64,000 nucleotides of DNA. Source: Hortaea werneckii. Lineage: Eukaryota; Ascomycota; Dothideomycetes; Mycosphaerellales; Teratosphaeriaceae. The stretch is from NCBI GenBank assembly GCA_037044905.1, contig JBAOKB010000144.1, positions 1,674,001 to 1,738,000 of the forward strand. The letters run 5' to 3'. A model generated the notes under the pieces. The model made no database searches and was not told the origin of the DNA. It saw only the letters and a list, made by a program, of their open reading frames with translations. Below, one piece after another: positions 9,414-21,200 of this stretch (its first letter is position 1; each line of letters opens with the position of its first letter). Position numbers and translations under genes: made by a program.

Positions 9414-11487
9414 CGTCTGTCCGGCCTGAGGGGCACCGACGAAGTTGGTGGGCTGGCGTAGCGTGTGATGGCGTAAGTGTCAACTCGGTTGGACACGGGA
9501 GCAACACGAAAGGAAGCGCCAGGAAGCCTCTTTCACAAGGGGTGAAACGGAACAGCAATGCCACCCACGAGAGTCTGAGACTGATGGCTATGGAGTCGAG
9601 CCCTTCTTCCTGACGGTACGGTAGACAGTAGTAGGAGCAGTGGAGCAGCGCCCAATATTGACGTTTGGTATAGCAGCCGGCGCTATACTCTCCTAGCGAA
9701 GACAGAGGGGGGAACATCACCATCATATCCCGTCGATCTACATAGGCAGACCGGGGACCCGCCTGCAGTCGAACCCTTCTAACGGAAATAGAAGAGCGAG
9801 GTGGGAGTCGAGGTGCGAGGACGTGTGGCCGGCACGATTGGCCCATGCAGCAACGCAGTTAGTTCGCTGTGGGCAATAGCTTTACGCGCCTGCCCCACGC
9901 CCAATAGCTGTCAGCGGCCGAGCCAAAGCTATTTCGAGATACGAGCGGCCACTGAGGCGCGCCCGCGCAAATTAAGCTAGCCTTGGCGCAACGGATGACG
10001 AGCGGTTCAGAGAAAGGATTGCCGGGCGCGCCATGGGAGCGGGTGCGAGCCGGAGGGCCAGACAATTCCATGGCTGATCCCTACCCCTTCAGGTTGCGCA
10101 AGCAATTTCCTCTGTCGACCTCATCGCGCAAACCTAACTCGCCGATCACGAGCGCGACGAGGAGTTAGGCTGTGAGGCTGTCAGCCCTTTTCGCACACTG
10201 CTCTTTGGCCGTCATTTCGTCTCGTATCGGCTGGCAAATCATGCACTATGGATCATGGGCTGTTGCTTGCTCGGCCGCCGTCCCTACAGGACCCGCATGG
10301 CTTATCCGACGCATACATACCTAGGTACGCAGGCCCTCTTCCGGACTCGTAGGCCAAGGTCAATGGCGAAACGCCGACGGACTTGAGTCGGCGCTGCTTT
10401 TGGTAACACCGTTTCAGACCGGCATCTGCATGTGCAGTCTTGCAGCAAAGTACTCGTCGGCGTCAACTGACGTTTCAACGGCGATCGCGTGCGGTGTAGC
10501 GGGCGCCGCAAGCGTCGTGAGTGCTGCAAGCCATGCTCGATACTGTAGCATCAAGTAGAATATAGGTACCTACCGGGCGATGATGAAATCCAGTCCGATT
10601 TCTAGAAGATGGCCCTCGGACTTTGCTTCTTCAGATCTTCTATGCCAGCCCTGTCTCAGCGCCTCCAAAGCTTGCAGGACGATACGAGGTGCCGGGCGGG
10701 AGGAGTGTTTTGGGATGGAGCAAGCCACACCCAGATTCACGATCTTCGGGTAAAATGCTTGGTACCGTTCGCCAAAGAGAAAGAAGCAGCGTGCTGCCTT
10801 CCAACTTTGCAGCGCAGGCTTCTGCGTTATCGTCCGCGGCCCTTGCTGCTGGATCGCATTTGCCAGCCTCTTGGCTGTCAGCTTTTGGTAATTGCATTTG
10901 GCTGGGAGGTACGCAATCGCGCATCGCTAGACCACTTCACACTTCTGAGGTACCTCGTTTAAGACGTCGATACTGGCGGCCGTGTTTCGCCGGGACATCG
11001 TACATCGGCAATGGTTAGTGTCATCCTCAACAGATGTATGTCTGGCATGGTTCGCATCGTCTCGTAGTTATCGCTACTGCTGGCTTAAAATGTTGCGCTA
11101 TTGATTACAGCCAAGTCCGAATTCAATGCCCAGGATAGTAGTTTGGCCTGACACATTATTGACTTCGGCAGATAGGAGCAGAATGCGCCGAAAGATATCC
11201 GCCGATAGGACAGCTTCATCCTGGACGAAATGACAGTAGAGAATGCCTTGCGCGCAACGCCCAAGTGATATCCTGAGGGTTGAGCATTTCTCTTCAACGG
11301 CTCAACTTTCAAGTCAAGCATAAGGACCGAAGAACAATGCAGTTAATGTGTAATTTTACGGTTAAGCACACTCTAAAGTAGGTAGGTTCACATTTTAAAT
11401 CGTCCTAGATTCAAGTTTAAGGCAGATCAAACTGCCTTGGTCCAAGTTAGGATCTACTCATAGCACAAGGCAAAGACAACGAGAGCC
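9414..11487. other. Gene-poor 2-kb intergenic region
   Basis: Short overlapping frames occur on both strands (the longest is the minus-strand extension 9301-9846, and about 131 codons at 10623-11018 plus), but none carries a recognisable domain and their residue usage is not protein-like. The right end (about 11330-11470) is AT-richer. No tRNA or repeat was recognised. Confidence 0.4.
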
Positions 11488-11967
11488 TCATTCAGACTCT
11501 TCATCAGCCTCCATCTTGACCTTTGGCCATCTCATTGCTTGGACCCTCCTCTGCTCGCCTCTGACCGTATCCATTGCATCCACTGCTGCCTTTAGTTCTT
11601 GCTGCATGTCCCATTTCTTCGCCCGCTCCAACCATTCCTCATCATTCATATGCACAGGAATGTCTTCCTTACATAGGCGCTCGACCAGCACCTGTTCGAA
11701 CTCTTGGTCCGTCGGACGCACCCCTGGCCCGCGAGCTTCAGCAGCATCGCGGATTCTCCGCAGGTTATAATAATCTAACCCGTCGTACATGAGGATGAGG
11801 CGCTCAAGTTCAAAGTCAAGGTTGTCATGACTGTATCGAACTGCCCCGCGGTAGTCTTCATCGCGTGGTGGGCTCCCAGCAACAGTGACGCAGTAGCCGA
11901 AGTCCAGCTCTGCCTGGTCAATCTGTTGTTTGAGCAAGTCCAGGTGAGCTGAGGAAGATCTTGTCAT
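11488..11967 (-). CDS. Hypothetical protein, about 159 residues
   Basis: The frame is open from 12066, but that upstream codon is GTG; the first ATG is at 11967, giving MTRSSSAHLDLLKQQI and 159 residues. The chain is acidic and helical: LLKQQIDQAELDFGYCV, then a core NLDFELERLILMYDGLDYYNL with RRIRDAAEARGPGVRPTDQE, and a Lys/Glu-rich tail ending EADEESE. The patterned hydrophobics argue for a real folded protein, but I do not recognise the family. It faces the coiled-coil gene at 12258 head to head across 290 bp. Confidence 0.6.
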   Translation of the reverse strand: MTRSSSAHLDLLKQQIDQAELDFGYCVTVAGSPPRDEDYRGAVRYSHDNLDFELERLILMYDGLDYYNLRRIRDAAEARGPGVRPTDQEFEQVLVERLCKEDIPVHMNDEEWLERAKKWDMQQELKAAVDAMDTVRGEQRRVQAMRWPKVKMEADEESE

Positions 11968-12257
11968 CACTATTGATGGATCTTGCACCGTTGAGCTAGT
12001 AGATTGATAGCCCTGAAAGCTCTTCGATGCTGAAGTGGCAAATATTTGGGCGGTCGCTCCTTCCACAAGTTATAGCTGGCGGGGGTTTGTTCCTTCCGCT
12101 TTTGACAGAGCCCCACATGTTGGGACACTGGCAACCAAATTGTGTGCCCAAAGTCGGCAGCACGTGCAAAATGGTTGAGCATTCTGGCTTCAATCTGGAG
12201 GGCCTGAGGAGATCAACAATCCGACCATTCACGCCACACCACAACATCTGAGCAAAG
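11968..12257. promoter_or_regulatory. Shared divergent promoter region
   Basis: The 290 bp separate the start codons of two uncharacterised genes on opposite strands, so their promoters must overlap here or lie within transcribed leaders. I find no clear TATA box; CCACACCACAAC just before the right-hand ATG is the only notable short motif. Co-regulation is inference. Confidence 0.35.
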
Positions 12258-13681
12258 ATGGATCCGACTCCTTCAGAAATGGATACACGTGAAGCGAATA
12301 AGGTCGCGAAAGAGATCTTGGACTCTGCGCATGAAGACTTCGGCCCAGCCACTATCACAGAGCATGCCGGCTGCGACGTCAACAGCTACATCACCCCTGG
12401 CAAACGTTATGAGGCAGCGGCCAAGGTGCTGGATCGTCTCGAGCCCATCTATGCCAGCGCGAAGCAGAAGAAAGAAGACGCCGAAGCTGAGTTCGCGGCC
12501 ATTGACGCGGAGCGCGCTGGGAGATCCCTCAGGTCCGACCAGCGTGAGCTTGATGATGAGTGGCGCGTCGCTCATGATAGCCTCGTCGTTGCTGATTCTA
12601 ATTTCAACTTGATTAACGCCGAATATGAGGACGCGAAAGCAAACCTTGATTCGATGCGTGTAGACCATGAAGATGAATCAGTACGTACCCAGATTTTTGC
12701 GATGCCGAACTATTGATGTTAGCTGACTCTCCTGCTACGCTTTAGAAAGACGTCGAGATCGAGAAGATGAAATCGGAGATCGAGTACCTGAATTCGACCA
12801 TCGACTGGCAGCAAGAAGAAATCCACCGCCTCCAGTTTAAGCGCAATAGGGATCTCTCCAACTTCAAGATTAAGAATGGCGTGCTCAAGGAAAGCCTCGC
12901 CTCTCAAGGAGAGTTCATCAATCAGCTTGAGGAGCGAAACTTAGCTATTGAGACTCAACATGAAACCATGATGAACGAATGCAACACCTGGTAACATTGC
13001 GTCAATGTACCTGAAAAGGAGCTATGACTGACCTCATCTAGGTATGGCCACTTCATGCATGCACAGAACGTTATCGATGAATTGAACGCAGAGTTGCGCG
13101 CCTTAAGGTCCTCCTCTCATGAAGCTGGCAGAGTTCCGTCCGAGCTTGTGGCGGAGGGGCCAGGCAGTAAACTGCGTCCGTCGAGCAGCACTGATACTGT
13201 TGTAATCCGCCAAGACCTTAGGCACGCACAAGAAGCCCAGTTTGGAAACGTCGACTCATTTCCACAGAACACATGGCAGAACTCCAGGTTCACGGAAGCC
13301 CTTCCGTCATCGCCAACCTACCACAACTTCCCGGAGGGAGTTGCCGCCATGCCAGACAACCAGGGCAGCTTCGATGCGTATGCCAGTGAGACAGGTCTCG
13401 TTGGGATGTCTGGGCTCGCCTCGGATTTAGCCAGGATGAAACTCAGACAATCATCTATGAGCACCATTAAGAGAGTGTCCAGCTCGGGCACCATCAAGAG
13501 CGATTCCAGCTCGACGAAGACCGTCACGCAGTCTGACTACACTCTCAAGAAAACGGAGGACTGCCCGTGGCACTGTAATCAGTGCTATCCTCTCCCTCCG
13601 GAAGTCCAGGCGGCGAGTGGCAGGCGCTGCACGATGGATCCCCTGGGGGTCGACAAAGCAAGCGCCGCGATGGGCCTGTGA
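12258..13681 (+). CDS. Coiled-coil protein with a C-terminal CxxxCxxC motif, uncharacterised
   Basis: Model: exons 12258-12680, 12746-12990 and 13042-13681, giving 435 residues. Intron 1 is GTACGT...TTTAG (65 nt, phase 0); intron 2 is GTAACA...TCTAG (51 nt, phase 2, with a CTGAC branch), joining CNTW to YGHFMHAQN. Residues about 45-270 are almost all helix: alternating Lys/Glu with regular hydrophobics, for example KMKSEIEYLNSTIDWQQEEI, so a long coiled coil is expected. The following region is Ser-rich (KRVSSSGTIKSDSSSTKTV). Close to the end lies a short CPWHCNQCYP motif, which could bind a metal. There is no motor or transmembrane segment. A scaffold or cytoskeletal role is a guess. Confidence 0.75.
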
Positions 13682-13899
13682 ACAGGCTCACGGAACGCCC
13701 TCTCGACCCGCCACTTGGCTACCAAGCGCGGTAATGTCATGCTGGATATTGAAGAGTGTCAGGTCATGGAGCATTCGGTAAGTTTTCCCCAGCATTTTGC
13801 ACACTGCGTAGTAGTACAAAGCGGCATGCATGAGCGAGCAGCGAGCGAGCGGGCAGGCGAGCGACGAGGAACGCAAGGTATGCTCGCAAAGGAATCGGC

Positions 13900-15823
13900 T
13901 TAAGGTTGATGGAATCGCCGATGTGCAATCATAGCAAACGACGGCATGCGGGCGCCGCAATAAGTACAAACGTCGTCGTCTTCATCCATGTCGTCGCTTT
14001 CGTTCCATTCACCATCCTGCAAATTGTTCTCCAAGCCCAACATTGCAGGTGATTTGCTCTCCAGATCAACCGTAGCTGCATGATTTGCCTTCCACCCTGT
14101 TGCAGCACCGGCACGCATTCCATCCTCGCTAGTAACTTTGTTCGAACCATCACCTTCACTCCCCGGCATCGCACTCTTCACAGGCTCATCAACCTCCACA
14201 ACCTTGAAGTCCTTTAGAACGTCATCTTGCCGTTTAAACATGCTCCCTATATCCTTTCCGCTCGCCGTCTTGCTATCACCTGCCGTCTCCGCCATATTCG
14301 TCACTGCAAGATTCACCAGACTAAGGTTCCAGCCTGCTTTCTCCGGGTGCAACCTCCGAAACATTCCTACCAATGCGCCATCCACTAGCCTTGCGGCCAA
14401 GGATTCTGCGCTTTCGGATAAATTGAAAATGAAGTTGGGTAGAGGCGCGGAGTGAGAGATACGCTTGAACGAGCGCTGCCGCGTCCCATCCGCCTGAAGC
14501 GGTTGGCGAGGGCGAGTGGTGAGCCGGAGTGTTTTGGGGTGGGCCAGCCATTTCTTACCTGCCGTAGAGCTGACGACTGGATTATCATCCATCTCATGCC
14601 CCTCAAAAGCGTCCTCGTCATCACCAAGCAGATCGATCCGCATCCGCTCGATAAGACTACGCGATAATGTGTTTAGCTGTCTCAAAACTTCTGGCAGGGT
14701 ATCCAGGCGAATGTAGCTATCCTCGATACTGATCTGACTCGGCACGGCTTTTGCCTGGCCGACTTCTGTATCGTCCACGCCGTGCAGAAGACACCAAATC
14801 TGATACCCAATGCCATGAGGGGAACCGGGCCCACCTAATAGCTTTTCGAGCCTCTCTGGGTTGATTTCCTGATGGTTTCGGACGTCGAAGACCTTCACGC
14901 TCTCCTTAGTCCCGCCATAGACTAGGCCAGCTTCGAAATCAGCAGGCCGCTGGAGCACAAATTCACGCAGCTTTTGCGCTAGCTTGAAGCCTATGCCAGG
15001 TACTTTGCCGATTTCATGGCCATCCATGAAGGTCTGGCTGTTACTGACACCCTCTTCCGAAGCTACAAGAGGCGGCATCAACACCGTTTGGCCTTTTGGC
15101 TTGTTCAGGTTGCCGACAAGCTTGGACAAGAGCTTCGAGGTTGCAATGCCAACCGTGGAAGTGTAACCCTTGTGCAGCTCGAGCTGGTGGCGCATGTACA
15201 TGGCGAGGTGGCTACCGAGATGCATTCGAAGGCGTAGATCATCCAAAGTTATATCAGTATCGGGCTCGTAATGCTTCGGATACGTATTGCCAGCGACGCA
15301 GCTAGCATCGAACGGAAACCCGACGGTAGGATCCTCTCTCGACATCTGGAAGAAAGATTGCTCAAGGGAGAACTTATTGAGAATCTCCATATTGTAGTCC
15401 ACCATATCCGTAACATCCATCCAAACCTATAATCTCTCAGCCAAAGTCCCAGCTCGTCTTGTCTCTCAACCTTTCACGCACCTCATCAAAGCCCAATCTT
15501 TCCACCCGGCCATTCCACGTGTACGCCCGGATGAAGCCGTACAGCTCCTTACTCGCATCGCGGAACCGCGAGATGTCCTCTCCCAGCTCGATAATCACAT
15601 CGGGACAGACTCGCTTCGCATCGCGGATGAGCTGCAGCTTGTGCAGGCCTCTCCGTCTGGCTTCATAGTTGCACGTAACGATGATCTGCTTCTGCTGTAC
15701 GGCAAAAGGTAAGCTTTTCAGGCTCGGGTTCTTGGCCTCGAAGACGGCGGCGTAAAAGCAGTCGTAGTCGAAGTGGATGATCACCCGCCCGTCCTGGCGT
15801 GCTGGTATCTTGCGGGCTTCCAT
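13900..15823 (-). CDS. POLI: Y-family translesion DNA polymerase, iota type, with a C-terminal UBZ-like finger
   Basis: Model: exon 1 at 15823-15482, intron 15481-15427 (GTGCGT...TATAG, 55 nt, phase 0) and exon 2 at 15426-13900, giving 622 residues. It inserts nucleotides opposite DNA lesions in the nucleus. The palm starts with HFDYDCFYA (first catalytic Asp). GVQQK-type sequence follows as AVQQKQIIVTCNYEARRRG, then RLGFDE with the catalytic Asp-Glu pair, joined by splicing to VWMDVTDMVDYN. A helix-hairpin-helix (GKVPGIGFKLAQKL) comes next. The VQQK...TCNYEAR and DVTDMV signatures match iota rather than eta. The little finger contains LHPEKAGWNLSLVNLAVTNM. The extreme C-terminus has C-x2-C-x11-H-x3-H, the spacing of the Pol eta UBZ ubiquitin-binding finger. 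It converges on the coiled-coil gene (218 bp apart). Confidence 0.88.
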
Positions 15824-16238
15824 CTTTGCTTCATACTGTAAATGAGAGGGAGGGTTAGGTATTGGACAAGATGGGCGAGTTGTTGTCCCACACTGATGAG
15901 TATTGCCTGGTAATCGAATCTATGCCTTGCGAGACATGACTTTGGTTATGAGACTGAAGAAGTGCATGCATGCCTGGAATTTCAAACATCTGAAGTCACG
16001 TAGGTAGTTACCGCATGCGGGTGACGCGCTGCGCGGGTTTGGCCGAGTGTCGTTGCAGTAAGCCTGCACGAGGTACCCGGTTCAATCTGACTGATGAGCT
16101 GAAGATGACAGTTTTTGTGAGATGAAAGGAAAGCGATGCATACGTGTGAATGCGTATTCATTTACTTCGTGGCATGGACTATATCGTCTAATTCTAGCCA
16201 AAACATCCCAGGTCTATTCATGATCCAATCCTTCTAAA
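15824..16238. other. Intergenic region between two minus-strand genes
   Basis: 415 bp holding the promoter of the polymerase gene and the 3' flank of the old yellow enzyme gene. Nothing else is recognised. Confidence 0.45.
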
Positions 16239-17372
16239 TTACAGCTTGAACTCTCCCTTCTCCTTCACCCACTCCTGTGAGAAAGGATAGTCGAGGTAAC
16301 CCTCGGTGCTCTTCGCCTTGTAGAACGTGTCACGGTCGTAAGGCGTGAAGTCGATCCCCTTCTCCATACGGTAGACCAAGTCAGGCGTCGAGATGAAGTA
16401 GCGGCCGAACACGACCATGACATCCTTACCCTTGTATTCTTGGTCGACAGCCGTGCGGGCAGATGCCGGCTTGAAGCCACCTGCCACCAGGATAGGCGAG
16501 GTACCATCCCAGATATCGATGAAGGGGTCGATCTTCTCCGTCTTCTCAACATCGGCGTTACCCGCGATGCGAGACTCGACCAGGTGGACGTAGCCCAGCT
16601 GCAGCTTCTTGAGCTCCTGCATCAGGTACGAGAACTGCGGGATTGGGTCCTCCATACGCATACCCTGGAACACACTCCAGGGAGAGAGGCGGATGCCCGT
16701 CTTCTGTGCGCCCACAGCCTCTACAACGGCCTTGCTGACTTCGACCGCAAACCGGGCCCGGTTCTCAATGCTTCCACCCCATCGGTCCTTCCGCCTGTTG
16801 CTGACGTCCTGCGTGAACTGATCAATCAAATACCCGTTTGCGCCGTGGATTTCCACGCCGTCGAACCCGGCGCCTTCCACCGCATTCTTCGCAGCTTGCG
16901 CGTACTGCTTGATATAGGTCTGGATCTCCTCTTCGGTCATCGGCCTCGGAGCAGGAGAGTTGTCGCTCATGGGAAGATCGCTCGCGCTCACAACATCGCC
17001 TGTGCCTTCCGACTTCTTGCAATCCGGGCTCGCGGTACGTCCCAGTGCCCACAGCTGCAGGAAGATGATGCCGCCCTTCTTGTGGACGGCATCGACGATG
17101 TTCTTCCAAGCATCGATCTGGTCCTCACGCCAGATTCCAGGGATGTTCGGGTAGCCAGAGGCTTCGGGGGAGATGAAGGTAGCTTCGGTGATCAAGAGCG
17201 TACCGGGAACGCAGGCGCGCTGGGCGTAGTATTCGGCGGCGAAGGGAAGCTGGACGTGGTTGTCGTCGGCACGGAACCGGGTCAGTGGCGCCATTGCCAG
17301 GCGATTGGAGAGCTTGTAAGGCCCCAGTTGGAGCGGCTCAAAGAGCTTCGATTGCTGCGGTGCGGAACCCAT
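16239..17372 (-). CDS. Old yellow enzyme family NAD(P)H:flavin ene-reductase
   Basis: A single exon from the ATG at 17372, giving 377 residues; the frame extends six bases further upstream only through a GTG. The enzyme reduces activated C=C bonds using FMN and NADPH. The TIM-barrel markers are in order: FEPLQLGPYKLSNRLAMAPLTR (FMN-binding Thr), FLQLWALGR (Gln and Trp of the flavin site), EIHGANGYLIDQF (substrate-binding His and Asn plus the Tyr proton donor), RWGGSIENRARF, and VVFGRYFISTPDL near the end (phosphate binding). It has no targeting signal and should be cytosolic. Subfamily and physiological substrate cannot be fixed: this group includes stress-response reductases and 12-oxophytodienoate-reductase-like enzymes. 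A 315-codon antisense frame lies across it (16440-17387). Confidence 0.92.
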   Translation of the reverse strand: MGSAPQQSKLFEPLQLGPYKLSNRLAMAPLTRFRADDNHVQLPFAAEYYAQRACVPGTLLITEATFISPEASGYPNIPGIWREDQIDAWKNIVDAVHKKGGIIFLQLWALGRTASPDCKKSEGTGDVVSASDLPMSDNSPAPRPMTEEEIQTYIKQYAQAAKNAVEGAGFDGVEIHGANGYLIDQFTQDVSNRRKDRWGGSIENRARFAVEVSKAVVEAVGAQKTGIRLSPWSVFQGMRMEDPIPQFSYLMQELKKLQLGYVHLVESRIAGNADVEKTEKIDPFIDIWDGTSPILVAGGFKPASARTAVDQEYKGKDVMVVFGRYFISTPDLVYRMEKGIDFTPYDRDTFYKAKSTEGYLDYPFSQEWVKEKGEFKL

Positions 17373-18293
17373 GGTCACAGTCGCTGACTATGTGCTGCTG
17401 AATGACGAGATTTCAAGGGAAATGAGATAGAATAGTGTGTTCTTGGGGGTAACGATAAGTGCAAGACACGCTTCCAAGTGAACTGAAAGACTGATAAATG
17501 AGGAAGAAATATGAATACTCACCGACCACCCACCTTCCCACTGGGGAGTGATTACATGGCATTGTGCATTTATCAGCAACCAGAAGAGATAGCGTCATAC
17601 CGTCAACTATAGTAGCCACGATGCCGCTACTGCCGGGAACCTGCCGGCAGTGCAAGCGAACAAAAAAGCCGACATCGTCGTTCGCTGTGGCGGTGGAAGG
17701 CATTGGAAAAAGGAAAGAAAAAAGAACAGCGGACCCACATCAACAGTCAAACTTGTCGGTCATGTATCGGGGGTCGTCGGGACAGCGAGAGTCGAAGGCG
17801 ACCTGAGCGGGCGCCGAGGAAGCAAACCTCACAAGCTGACGCTGACGGCAATGAAGCTAATGGCAGTACCCGTACCTCAGCCAATTCTGCCAATGGGTCT
17901 GAAAGGAAGAATTGCAGAGCATGAAGGAGAGCGGCAGAGGCACACTTATCACAGTAACCCTTTTGAGAAGGAGCCAGCGAGCGGTCTTTGTACCAACCAA
18001 CTCCTCCCTTCATACTTCACATGCAACAGTCCCTCGGTAGTATGCATTTGTTAGCCTGCGAGATGTTTTATATTCAATTGCTGGAAAATCCACATGCTGA
18101 CTACTTTATCGGGGGGGAAAAAAAAAAGAAAAAAAGAAAAAAAAAACAACTAGCAATACTTCATACTCATCGTATCATCTCGTTCTCGAAAAAGAGCACG
18201 AATAAGAAGGTATCTCAAAGAAGTCATTACGCGCAACATATAATCCATTCTCGCTTCCCGATCATCAAGCCTCCCCAAAACCAATTTTTCCAT
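17373..18293. other. Intergenic region with an oligopurine tract
   Basis: About 920 bp with the promoter of the old yellow enzyme gene on the left and the 3' flank of the C2-domain gene on the right. Overlapping short plus-strand frames (for example 17650-18054) have no family features. A pure purine run occurs at 18111-18146. Confidence 0.45.
18111..18146 (+). repeat. 36-nt oligopurine tract (G7 then A-rich)
   Basis: Seven G are followed by a run of A broken by three single G, purine-only over 36 nt. It lies in the intergenic region downstream of the minus-strand C2-domain gene, where on the coding strand it reads as a T-rich stretch. Confidence 0.8.
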
Positions 18294-21200
18294 CTATCCC
18301 GTCTCAGTTTCCACCCCGGGCTGCCTACCGTCCAAACCACCCGTGATCTTCCCCTTGAACCGTCGGAGACCAATCTTTCCTTCGTCCTTGGCGAACTTCA
18401 AGTTCCTGGCGGGCTTCCATTGCATCAAGCCGCGCTGCTTCCGCTCTTCGGTTTTGCGGTTCTGCTTGTTCACGTCCTTCTCGCCTCCGTATTCCGAGTC
18501 CAGGGTATCGTTCGTGCCGCCCGTCCAGCCAGACTCCATAGTTCCCTGCGTGCGGTCTGTCTGCCCACTCTTTGCCGAGCGCGGGGATGTCGGCGGCTGC
18601 TGGTCCTGGTCGCCGCTTCCAGAGACGCGTGAGCCATTCATGGCGTTGCCGTCCGCTTCCCCTTGCGCACCGCTGGCATCCTGGATCCCGAGATCCTCGT
18701 CCGAGCTCTGGTCATCGCCTGCATCGGACTCATCCAATGGTTTCTGGACTCCAGGCTCCCGCCTCTTGCGGCCTTGGCTGTCCATGTATCGCGCGGGATC
18801 GTCACCGAACGCTCCGCTCCAATCCGTCCCTTCCTTGGTCAACCATCGCTTCTTCTCCTCCGGGTCCGCCTCCTTGAGCACATCCCTGCCCTGCATGAGA
18901 GACTGCTCGTGTAGATCGGACACGCGCTCCGGCAACTCTTTCTCCACTCTCCTCGTACGAACGCCTTCCGCGAAGCAAGACTCCCATGTCTCGAATGTCT
19001 CGCGAGAGTCATTGTCTGCCACAAACGCTTCATGGCTTTCGTCCATCCCAGCCTTGAAGCGGCCTGTGAACTTCAGCCTGCCTACCTCCTTGCAGTCTTC
19101 CAATCCGGGCATAGAGTTGATGTCCATTTCCTCCGTGATGTAATTTTGCGTCAGGCGCTGCGGCGCAGCCGTCTGCCAAATGGGTATATCGATGGGAATG
19201 TCCTCGTTATCGATCAGCGTGTTCAGCCATAGGATCGCGTATCCGTCTGCCTTCCGCTTATTCGCAATGTGCATCTCAAACACAACCGGGCTTCGGTACC
19301 GGTATTTGACTGGCAGCTTGACCTCTTTACCATCCTTCCCATGGGCCTTCGCCAGGTCCCAGTAGTATCCTTCCTTGCCCCCTTCATCCTTCAGCGCGTG
19401 ACAGTGCGTCCTGCTGATCTTGCCTATAGACCCGCCCGTGCGCATCTTTATCTTGGCATGATGCCCGTACCCTTCGGCTACAATGCGCTCACTGCCGAAC
19501 AGGAACGTACCAACGTCCCAGCCCAGTTGCTGCGGTGGCAACCTTGTCTCGATCGATCGGAAAAGCAGACTGATTCGAATACGACCAAATCCAATACCGC
19601 CATCGAGCGGATACCACCTCGTCACTTGACTCGCGGTATCGAGAACATCACTCAGCTTCATGGGGACCACGCCTAGAATCGGGTCATGCTCCCGATTCCG
19701 AGAGTCGCGCACAGTGACCGTGATGATCGCGCTTCTCCAATCCCTCACAAATCGCTCAGTGCCAGCGTTGAAGATGGGCTGACTGCTCACGGCTTTGCTT
19801 CTGGTACGGTACACAAGCTCGTCGTTGAACAGAATGGTGCAGTAACTGTTCGGGAGATCGCTGCCTTCCTGCTCCCTGACCTCGCCGTAGTCCTTCGCAG
19901 GCTCGTACTCCTTGCCTTTTCTATTACCGTCGGAACCCTTGATATTGTCAAATTCTAGGTTGACGATCTGGTGGACGACGATTGAGCAGATACCGCTGGG
20001 CCACAGAGGGTCAGGAGGAGTGTGCTGGACTGCATCGTCTGTCGCTGAGTTCGTCTTGCCCTTGTCGTCCTGCAGCTCTGGCTTGTCCTTGAGCGTGTCT
20101 GGAAGTGCGCGATTCTTGCCATCGGTCCTTAATGCGGGACGGAACTTGGGCTTGCCGAAATAACCAACTTCCCAGTGTAGTTCACCAGGCATGTCGGAGC
20201 CGGCATCCATTCCAGCTAATTTGGAGACTTGAGGGTACATTTTGCCGGGATGCTGGATCATCTTTTGCATGGAGAGCTCAACCTTGCCGACAATGTCGTC
20301 AGCAGAATGACGATCGGAGTCCCAGAGCTCTACACTGAGATTTTCATCGGCCTTGATGAGCTCGGGCGTGACGAGCAGAGCAGCGGTTTCCTCCCACATA
20401 GGGTTCAGGTCGTCCGTGATGACACGAGTGCAATACATTGGCTTGCCGTATTTAGAAAATGTGAGTGTAATGTAAGGATCGCTGCCGCCCCACTTGCTGC
20501 CTCTGGCATCCTGCTTGGAGAGACCGACAGCCTTGTGGATGCGAATCCACATGACGCCCATGGCGGTAACATCTTTCGTGATATCGTCTCCTTGGAGCAT
20601 TGCACGCATGTCCATGCTCATGCTCTTGGGTGCGACGTACATGCTGGCTGCGGCGCCAATTGCATAGTTGACAAACTGACTAATGAGCGGAAGGTTGAGG
20701 ATATTGACGCCATGCTCGAGCATAGGCACGCAGCCAGCTTGCACGTGTGGTGTTCCCATCAATGAGAAAGTCAGAGTCTTCAGGAACGGCGGCTCGGGGG
20801 TCATTCCTAGCCGTAGACGGACGGTCCCAACGAGCGATTGGAGCTCGACAAAGATTGGCAAGGGGATGCCGAAAAGACCCTTGATACCAAGGTAGAAGAC
20901 AAGTTGCATGTGCATGTTTCTCGCCTTTTCGCTGGCACGCTGACCTGAGGGCTCCGCATGATAGGCGAAGGCGATTTCTAGATTGTAGTAATCGCCACCC
21001 TCTTCATCCGCAGCAGCTTCTTGAGGATCTTTTGTTTTCTTGTTCTCCTCATGAATGCTGCGCTTCATCTCTTGCGTTTGATCATCTGAATCCGGCAGAG
21101 CCCTCAGACTCAGAATGCGGATTGGGTTGGAGCCCTGGTTTATCTCAGCAACGCGGACGTTCTCAATGATACCTGGGACGGAAGCTTGCATCACGTCCTC

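Noticed and set aside
9301..9846. 181-codon minus-strand frame upstream of the 8421-9413 gene
   Set aside because: It overlaps that gene in another frame and has no family features; more likely leader or promoter sequence.
17988..18632. 214-codon plus-strand frame
   Set aside because: It runs through the oligopurine tract and into the antisense of the C2-domain gene; no protein-like features.
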